From: DASQHW01 sp038209365
GTDB lineage: Bacteria > Actinomycetota > Acidimicrobiia > IMCC26256 > PALSA-610
Reading direction: 5' to 3'
Length of the DNA stretch: 19,300 nucleotides
NCBI GenBank assembly: GCA_038209365.1
Contig: JBBQXS010000068.1
Span: 1-19,300 of the forward strand
Position 1 is the first letter of the stretch; each line of letters opens with the position of its first letter. The position numbers and the translations under genes were made by a program. The notes under the pieces are model-generated. The model ran no database searches. It was not told where the DNA came from and saw only the letters and a list, made by a program, of their open reading frames with translations. Positions 15,175 through 19,300 of the stretch are shown piece after piece.

Positions 15175-15727
15175 GACGGACTGTGTGACGGGCGTCGTGT
15201 CCGCCGTGAGCTGCACTGCGACGCACACATTCACGAAGCCGGGACGTGACCATGTCCGTCTCGTCGCGGATGTCGGCGTGGAAGGGGACGCGCACGCAGG
15301 CACGACCGTGAGGCATCGGAGCCGCGTCGCACGCGACCCCACGCAGCCGAACTTGCGGCAGGTGCACCTCATCCACGCGGAGCTTCACGAAGAATTGCGC
15401 GCAAGGGGATTCGACGTGTCACCCGGGCAGATGGGTGAGAACATCACGACGTTCGGCGTGCCGCTGCTCGAGCTCCCCACTGGCACGCGACTCCGTCTCG
15501 GCGAGGAGGCGGTCGTCGAGATCACCGGCCTCCGCAATCCCTGCGGGCAGCTCGACGCTTTGCAGTCAGGACTGAAAGCCGCGCTCCTGGAGCACGACGC
15601 ACGCGGCAACCTCGTACGGAAGGCGGGCGTGATGGGCATCGTCATCGCCGGCGGCAAGGTGCAGCCCGGCGACCAGATCACGGTCGCTGTTCCTGCGGCG
15701 CCGCATCGGCCCCTCGAACCCGTCTGA
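15173..15727 (+). CDS. Stand-alone MOSC domain protein
   Basis: 184 residues covering one MOSC (molybdenum cofactor sulfurase C-terminal) domain. Visible motifs are VEGDAHAG (36–43), RQVHLIHAE (62–70), the GQMGENI segment (85–91) and the conserved Cys124 in GLRNPCGQLD, the residue thought to carry or handle sulphur. It resembles the YiiM/YuaD-like stand-alone MOSC proteins, which have been linked to reduction of N-hydroxylated compounds or sulphur transfer to metal cofactors. The N-terminal MOSC_N domain is absent. The start is GTG 15173, just after a palindrome. No molybdenum enzyme or cofactor gene lies in the window. Its stop is 2 bp from the stop of the convergent nucleosidase gene. Confidence 0.92.
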   Translation: MTDCVTGVVSAVSCTATHTFTKPGRDHVRLVADVGVEGDAHAGTTVRHRSRVARDPTQPNLRQVHLIHAELHEELRARGFDVSPGQMGENITTFGVPLLELPTGTRLRLGEEAVVEITGLRNPCGQLDALQSGLKAALLEHDARGNLVRKAGVMGIVIAGGKVQPGDQITVAVPAAPHRPLEPV

Positions 15728-15729
15728 GC

Positions 15730-16434
15730 TCATCGCGCCAGCACAGTGCGCGCCGCGGCCTTCGCCGCCGCGTTCGCCGCCTGGGTCGACTCCTTTGCGA
15801 GTCGGACCAGCTTGGGGATCCGCCAGGGCTTGGTGACCATGTAGCGGAGGCCGGCCTTGAAGTTCGGAGAGCCATCGGGGTGCGCGAGGTCGATGACGTC
15901 TCCGGGCGTCACGCCGACCAGATCGCTGATCGCGCGTATCGCCAACCACGGGCGTCCACGTTGCTCGCATACCTCGGCGACCGCGGCGGTTTCCATGTCG
16001 ACCGCGATGAAGCCCTCGGTGACGAGGCGGCGGAGCTCGTCGGGCCCCATATCGAAGTCGTCGTGCGTCACCAGCTTGCCGCGCGGCGCCACGTCTCCGA
16101 ACGGCGACGGCTTGTACTCCGTCTCGGTGTGCTTGTTGACGACGCTTTCGGGAAACAACACGTCGCCGACCTTGCTCGGACCCATGCCGCCCGCGATGCC
16201 GACAACCATGACGTAGTCGACGTCGATGCTGTCGAGCAGTCGTGTCGTGGCCTCGCGCGCGAGCTGGGTTCCCATTCCGGTGCGGGCCGACACGATCTCG
16301 GCCCCTCCGAACGTGCCGCGATAGAGACGATCGTCGCCGCCGCGTTGCAACGACATGGCGCGGACCACGGGCTGCTGCTCGGACGGCATCGGCGTCAACA
16401 ACCCGATGCGGAAGGGACGATTGTCGCTGCTCAT
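15730..16434 (-). CDS. Phosphorylase-superfamily nucleosidase, MTA/SAH-nucleosidase-like
   Basis: 234 residues of the PNP/UDP phosphorylase superfamily. The three residues known from E. coli MTA/SAH nucleosidase (Glu12, Glu174, Asp197) have counterparts Glu19 (MPSE), Glu148 (VDMETAA) and Asp171 (RAISD); the 23-residue spacing of the last two is identical. GIAGGMG (79–85) is the usual glycine loop. The stretch between Glu19 and Glu148 is about 33 residues shorter than in the E. coli enzyme, and an Ala/Lys-rich tail (about 213–234) is added. Hydrolysis of a 5'-substituted adenosine or a related nucleoside is likely, but the substrate is open. It follows the PPOX gene by 18 bp and is probably cotranscribed. 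Confidence 0.88.
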   Translation of the reverse strand: MSSDNRPFRIGLLTPMPSEQQPVVRAMSLQRGGDDRLYRGTFGGAEIVSARTGMGTQLAREATTRLLDSIDVDYVMVVGIAGGMGPSKVGDVLFPESVVNKHTETEYKPSPFGDVAPRGKLVTHDDFDMGPDELRRLVTEGFIAVDMETAAVAEVCEQRGRPWLAIRAISDLVGVTPGDVIDLAHPDGSPNFKAGLRYMVTKPWRIPKLVRLAKESTQAANAAAKAAARTVLAR

Positions 16435-16452
16435 CTCGACATCATGGCCCGC

Positions 16453-16899
16453 TCACCCGTTCGAATACACACGCGAAGGCGTGACCAGCACGACCGCGCG
16501 GCGATCTTCCGCCATGACGCGGTCGTATTCGTCCCAGTCGTCGTGCGTTCCGCCCGCGGCCGCGAACGCATCGCGGAGCAGCCGGCGCAGCGCCTCGTCG
16601 TCGACCCCCGCGAACGTGTCGTCGGGTCCGATCAGCTCGGCATCGCCCTCGACCGCGACCCATTCCCACCCGGCGCGGGCCACGACGGTCATCGCGGGAC
16701 GGGCACGCATGTTGGCAAGCTTGCGGCTTCCGCCTTGGGCGACGAACACGACGACGTCGACGCCCGCTCGCGCGGGGTGGCGAATGACTCCGGCGTTCAC
16801 CAGCGACGCCTGCACCGTGCCGTCCGCCCGCGCCGTCGCGACGACGCAGAGGTGCTGATCGCCTGCCGCGACGCGGGCAAAGTCACCAAGATCAGTCAT
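16453..16899 (-). CDS. PPOX-class (probable F420- or flavin-dependent) split-barrel protein
   Basis: 148 residues with the pattern of the pyridoxamine 5'-phosphate oxidase-like split barrel: HLCVVATARADGTVQASLVN (16–35), SRKLANMRARP (58–68) at the phosphate-binding turn, then WEWVAVEGDAELIG (78–91) and a C-terminal AVVLVTPSRVYSNG. Actinobacterial members of this size often bind F420 and reduce small organic substrates, but FMN- or haem-binding relatives exist and sequence alone does not settle it. ATG 16899 has AGGA six nucleotides upstream. First gene of a pair with the nucleosidase. The start region lies close to the divergent membrane-protein start at 16943. Confidence 0.9.
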   Translation of the reverse strand: MTDLGDFARVAAGDQHLCVVATARADGTVQASLVNAGVIRHPARAGVDVVVFVAQGGSRKLANMRARPAMTVVARAGWEWVAVEGDAELIGPDDTFAGVDDEALRRLLRDAFAAAGGTHDDWDEYDRVMAEDRRAVVLVTPSRVYSNG

Positions 16900-16942
16900 G
16901 CATCATCCTTTTTCGAGCGCGCCTGTGCTGGAATCTTGGCCC

Positions 16943-17458
16943 ATGCTCGCTTTCGGTGGCGTGAACTCAGGCATCTACAAGTTCCTGCTCGTCCTGCACA
17001 TCCTCACTGCGATCGTCGGGCTCGGCGCGGTGATGCTCAACGGGCTCTATGTAGCCCAGACGCGGAAGCGCCCAGGCCCCACCGGCCGGGCCGTGCTCGA
17101 AGCAAACCTATTCGTCTCGGAGGTCGCGACGTACGTGATCTATGCGATCGCGGTTTTCGGGATTCTGCTCGTCGTCGCGAGCGACGAGGCCTGGAAATTC
17201 TCGCAGACGTGGCTCTGGCTCTCCCTCCTGCTGTACGTCATCGCGATCGGGATCTCACATGCCGTCATGCGACCTGGCGCCAAGCGCATCCAGGAGTTGA
17301 TGATCGAGATGGAGCAGGGCCCGCCGGCCGCCGGCGGGTCACCGCCACAGGTCGCCCAGATCCAGGAGATCGGCACGCGTCTCGGGATCGGCGGCCCGAT
17401 GCTCAGCCTCATTGTCGTGCTGATCCTGTTCTTGATGGTCTGGAAGCCAGGCGTCTAA
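16943..17458 (+). CDS. Four-helix integral membrane protein, DUF2269-like
   Basis: 171 residues with four predicted membrane segments: about 12–36, 58–79, 88–108 and 152–167. His19 in the first helix (LLVLHILTAIVGLG), His106 in the third and the overall size recall the DUF2269 predicted membrane proteins of unknown function. A polar loop (110–148, MEQGPPAAGGSPPQVAQ) separates helices three and four. The frame is open to 16898, but ATG 16943 puts the first helix close to the N-terminus and avoids overlap with the divergent PPOX start; its ribosome site is weak (GGA 8–11 nt upstream). Its TAA overlaps the stop of the convergent amidohydrolase. Confidence 0.8.
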   Translation: MLAFGGVNSGIYKFLLVLHILTAIVGLGAVMLNGLYVAQTRKRPGPTGRAVLEANLFVSEVATYVIYAIAVFGILLVVASDEAWKFSQTWLWLSLLLYVIAIGISHAVMRPGAKRIQELMIEMEQGPPAAGGSPPQVAQIQEIGTRLGIGGPMLSLIVVLILFLMVWKPGV

Positions 17459-19170
17459 CCGACGCGCCCACCGCGCAGCAACTTGCCGGGCCGTGCACCC
17501 TGGTCGTCGCCGTCGCAGAGCACGACCTCGCCCGACTTGATCGTCGTCACGTATCCGCGGGCACGCTGCACGAATCGCCGCGCGTCTCCCGGAAGGTCGT
17601 GCACCATGACCGGCCGTTCGAGTTGCAGGTGCGCATAGTCGATGACGTTCACGTCGCCGACCTTCCCGGGTGTGAGCTCGCCTCGATCGCCGAGCCCGTA
17701 CATGGACGCGGTGTCGGCGGTCATCTTCTTCACCACGAACTCGAGTGGGAGAAGCTCGTGATCCCGATCCCGGGTCCAGTGTGCGAGCATGAACGTCGGG
17801 GTGCTCGCGTCGCAGGTGGTCCCGCAGTGTGCGCCGCCGTCGCCCAGCCCGAGGGCGCTCGTGGGGTGCAGCAACATCTCGCGCACAGGATCGAGTGAGA
17901 AGTTCGTGTAGTTGAGCAGCGGTCGCAGCACGAGCGCGAAGCCGTCGTCTCGGGCGAGCACGTCGTAGTAAAGCTCCATCACGTCTCGGCCCTGGGCACG
18001 TGCGAGCACGGCAATGCTGTGTTCCGGCTTCGGTTCGTAATCCGGCGTCGCTCCCATCGGGAACGCACGCTCGGGGTCGAGGAACTGCCGCATCGGCGCG
18101 ATCGCGGCGTCCACCTCGGCGAGCAGCTTGGCGCGCAGGGCGGGGTCGTGCATCGCGCGTGCTTTCTCTGCGGGAGACATCCCGTGGAGCGGGGCCCACG
18201 ACGGGCAGTACGCGAACGGGTGGAACGTCTGGAGGCCGAGCAGCAGGCTGACCGGCCGGCCCGCGACCTGGGGCCGGACCTGCGACCCCTCGGCCGCCGC
18301 CTGCCCCGCGAGCTCCAGCATCGAGCGCCAGGATTCGGGGTCGTGATCGTTCTGGGTGAGCGCGAACGAAACCGGTCGCTTGATCACGCCTGCGAGCTTG
18401 CGCATCCACGCCATCTCACGCTCGGGCGCGGCGAGGTCTTCACCGAGCGCCCCCGCGGGCGCGAGCTCGAACACACCGGTCCCGAGCTCGCCGAGCACGC
18501 GGCCGATGCCGAACAGCTCGTCCTCGGCGGCAAACGTGCCGGGCACCGGCTCACCGTCGATCGCCATGTGCGCGATCGTCCGGCTCGTCGAGAAACCCAG
18601 CGCGCCCGCCTCCATGCCCTGGCGCACGATGCGCGCCATCGCTTCGATGTCGTCCGTCGTGGCGGGTTCGTTCTTCGCGCCCCGCTCCCCCATCACGTAC
18701 GCGCGCACCGCGCCGTGCGGAACCTGGGCGCCGACGTCGAGCACCTTGTCGGCCCGGTCGACGGCGTCGAGGTATTCGGGGAAATGCTCCCAGCACCACT
18801 CGATGCCTTCGGCCAGCGCGGCTCCGGGAATGTCCTCGACACCCTCCATGAGACCGATCAGCCAGTCGTGCTTGTCAGGCTTGACGGGCGCGAAGCCGAC
18901 GCCACAGTTGCCCATGACGATCGTCGTCACTCCGTGCCAGCAGCTCGGCGTCAGCAGCGGATCCCATGTCACCTGCCCGTCGAAGTGCGTGTGCACATCG
19001 ACGAAGCCGGGTGTGACCAGCGCGCCGTCGGCATCGACCTTGGTGCGGGCTTGGCCGACGACCTTGCCGACGTCGGTCACGACACCGTCGGTGATCGCGA
19101 CGTCCGCGGTACGCGCAGGTGCGCCAGTGCCGTCGACGACCGTCCCACCCTTGACCACCAGATCGTGCAT
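17455..19170 (-). CDS. N-acyl-D-amino-acid deacylase family amidohydrolase
   Basis: 571 residues. An N-terminal beta-sandwich strand (HDLVVKGGTVVDGTG, 2–16) leads into an amidohydrolase barrel with the metal-binding pair His60-Thr-His62 followed by FDGQ. It also has MGNCGVGFAP (86–95) with the conserved metal-bridging Cys89, MEGVEDIPG (108–116), GALGFSTSR further on and a late LGDGGAHCG. This is the D-aminoacylase / amidohydrolase-3 branch, which removes the acyl group from N-acyl-D-amino acids or related amides using zinc; many actinobacterial members have unassigned substrates. ATG 19170 has GAGGTGG with 5-nt spacing. Cytoplasmic, no signal. The upstream region contains a G-rich hairpin and an AT-rich block. 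Confidence 0.93.
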   Translation of the reverse strand: MHDLVVKGGTVVDGTGAPARTADVAITDGVVTDVGKVVGQARTKVDADGALVTPGFVDVHTHFDGQVTWDPLLTPSCWHGVTTIVMGNCGVGFAPVKPDKHDWLIGLMEGVEDIPGAALAEGIEWCWEHFPEYLDAVDRADKVLDVGAQVPHGAVRAYVMGERGAKNEPATTDDIEAMARIVRQGMEAGALGFSTSRTIAHMAIDGEPVPGTFAAEDELFGIGRVLGELGTGVFELAPAGALGEDLAAPEREMAWMRKLAGVIKRPVSFALTQNDHDPESWRSMLELAGQAAAEGSQVRPQVAGRPVSLLLGLQTFHPFAYCPSWAPLHGMSPAEKARAMHDPALRAKLLAEVDAAIAPMRQFLDPERAFPMGATPDYEPKPEHSIAVLARAQGRDVMELYYDVLARDDGFALVLRPLLNYTNFSLDPVREMLLHPTSALGLGDGGAHCGTTCDASTPTFMLAHWTRDRDHELLPLEFVVKKMTADTASMYGLGDRGELTPGKVGDVNVIDYAHLQLERPVMVHDLPGDARRFVQRARGYVTTIKSGEVVLCDGDDQGARPGKLLRGGRVG

Positions 19171-19175
19171 GAAGG

Positions 19176-19182
19176 CCACCTC
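19176..19182 (-). promoter_or_regulatory. Ribosome binding site of the amidohydrolase
   Basis: GAGGTGG on the minus strand, five nucleotides before the ATG at 19170. It decides this start over the in-frame ATG at 19230, which has no such site and would add 20 Asn/Pro-rich residues. Confidence 0.6.
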
Positions 19183-19203
19183 GCAGTTGTTTGAGGCGTG
19201 GGG

Positions 19204-19238
19204 GTGGTTGGGGTTGGGCACCACAAACACCCCACCAC
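19204..19238 (-). promoter_or_regulatory. Bulged 10-bp hairpin in the amidohydrolase leader
   Basis: Arms 19204–19214 (GTGGTTGGGGT) and 19229–19238 (ACCCCACCAC) pair over ten bases with one bulged T and a 14-nt loop. On the minus-strand transcript this would sit about 20 nt upstream of the ribosome binding site, so it could affect translation. The plus strand here also has G-runs of 5, 2, 4 and 3. Confidence 0.35.
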
Positions 19239-19253
19239 ACCACAGACCGGCCC

Positions 19254-19278
19254 AAAAAACATTTTAAAAATTAAAAAG
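19254..19278. other. AT-rich block upstream of the amidohydrolase
   Basis: 23 of 25 bases are A or T in an otherwise very GC-rich window. On the minus strand it contains TAAAAT (19266–19261), a good -10 match, with no -35. It may be a promoter/UP-type element for the amidohydrolase gene or the edge of a compositionally different segment continuing beyond the window. Confidence 0.4.
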
Positions 19279-19300
19279 CCACGAGGGCGCGGAGAGGGCC

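Noticed and set aside
15880..17898. 672-codon plus-strand open frame
   Set aside because: It runs antisense through the nucleosidase and PPOX genes, across the membrane-protein gene in another frame and into the amidohydrolase; its translation is Arg/Asp/His-rich and matches nothing. A high-GC shadow frame.
18019..19194. 391-codon plus-strand open frame opposite the amidohydrolase
   Set aside because: Complementary-frame shadow, rich in Arg, His and Asp, no family.

Overview
High-GC DNA (about two thirds G+C by eye) with dense genes, several GTG starts and gene families typical of Actinomycetota: alpha/beta-hydrolase–class III cyclase fusions (as in Rv1900c of Mycobacterium tuberculosis), a DUF2332 protein, a PPOX/F420-type flavoprotein, a DUF2269-like membrane protein and an N-acyl-D-amino-acid deacylase. 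An uncultured soil or aquatic actinomycete fits, possibly Acidimicrobiia or a relative, but nothing here fixes the class. I see no rRNA, tRNA, insertion sequence, phage gene or CRISPR array. Most of the window reads as an ordinary chromosomal segment.

Layout. (1) 2–2446 (+): 3' part of a large STAND/AAA ATPase with a helical-repeat C-terminus, cut by the window edge. (2) 2551–3348 (+): class A beta-lactamase-fold serine hydrolase without a signal peptide. (3) 3378–4265 (-): monoacylglycerol-lipase-like alpha/beta hydrolase, with a codon-like open frame of unknown origin just upstream on the same strand (4287 to about 4530). (4) 4527–5606 (+): DUF2332 protein. (5) 5648–6547 and 6565–7905 (-): a two-gene operon of a cyclase with a degenerate alpha/beta-hydrolase domain followed by a nucleoside hydrolase. 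(6) 8010–9422 (+): a divergently transcribed paralogue of the cyclase, with an intact hydrolase triad, then a small hypothetical protein (9500–9841). (7) 10090–12147 (+): membrane acyltransferase-3/SGNH protein. (8) 12159–13142 (-): Gfo/Idh/MocA oxidoreductase, preceded by a small zinc-ribbon protein (13282–13479, -). (9) 13770–15107 (+): secreted right-handed beta-helix protein. (10) 15173–15727 (+): stand-alone MOSC protein. (11) 15730–16434 and 16453–16899 (-): MTA/SAH-nucleosidase-like phosphorylase-superfamily enzyme and PPOX protein. (12) 16943–17458 (+): four-helix membrane protein. (13) 17455–19170 (-): D-aminoacylase family amidohydrolase.

How the genes may work together. The clearest functional unit is the divergent pair of hydrolase–cyclase fusions. 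Both cyclase domains keep the metal-binding Asp residues and the Lys/Asp pair expected to select ATP. One hydrolase domain has a complete Ser-Asp-His triad. The other has Asn and Asp in place of Ser and His, so it looks like a sensor that binds a ligand but does not cleave it. That degenerate sensor is followed 17 bp later by a nucleoside hydrolase. This suggests, without proving, a link between cAMP signalling and nucleoside or small-ester metabolism. The acyltransferase/SGNH protein and the beta-helix protein suggest cell-surface polysaccharide acylation or processing. The remaining genes look like independent housekeeping or catabolic functions. Tail-to-tail gene ends are extremely tight, in one case with overlapping stop codons.
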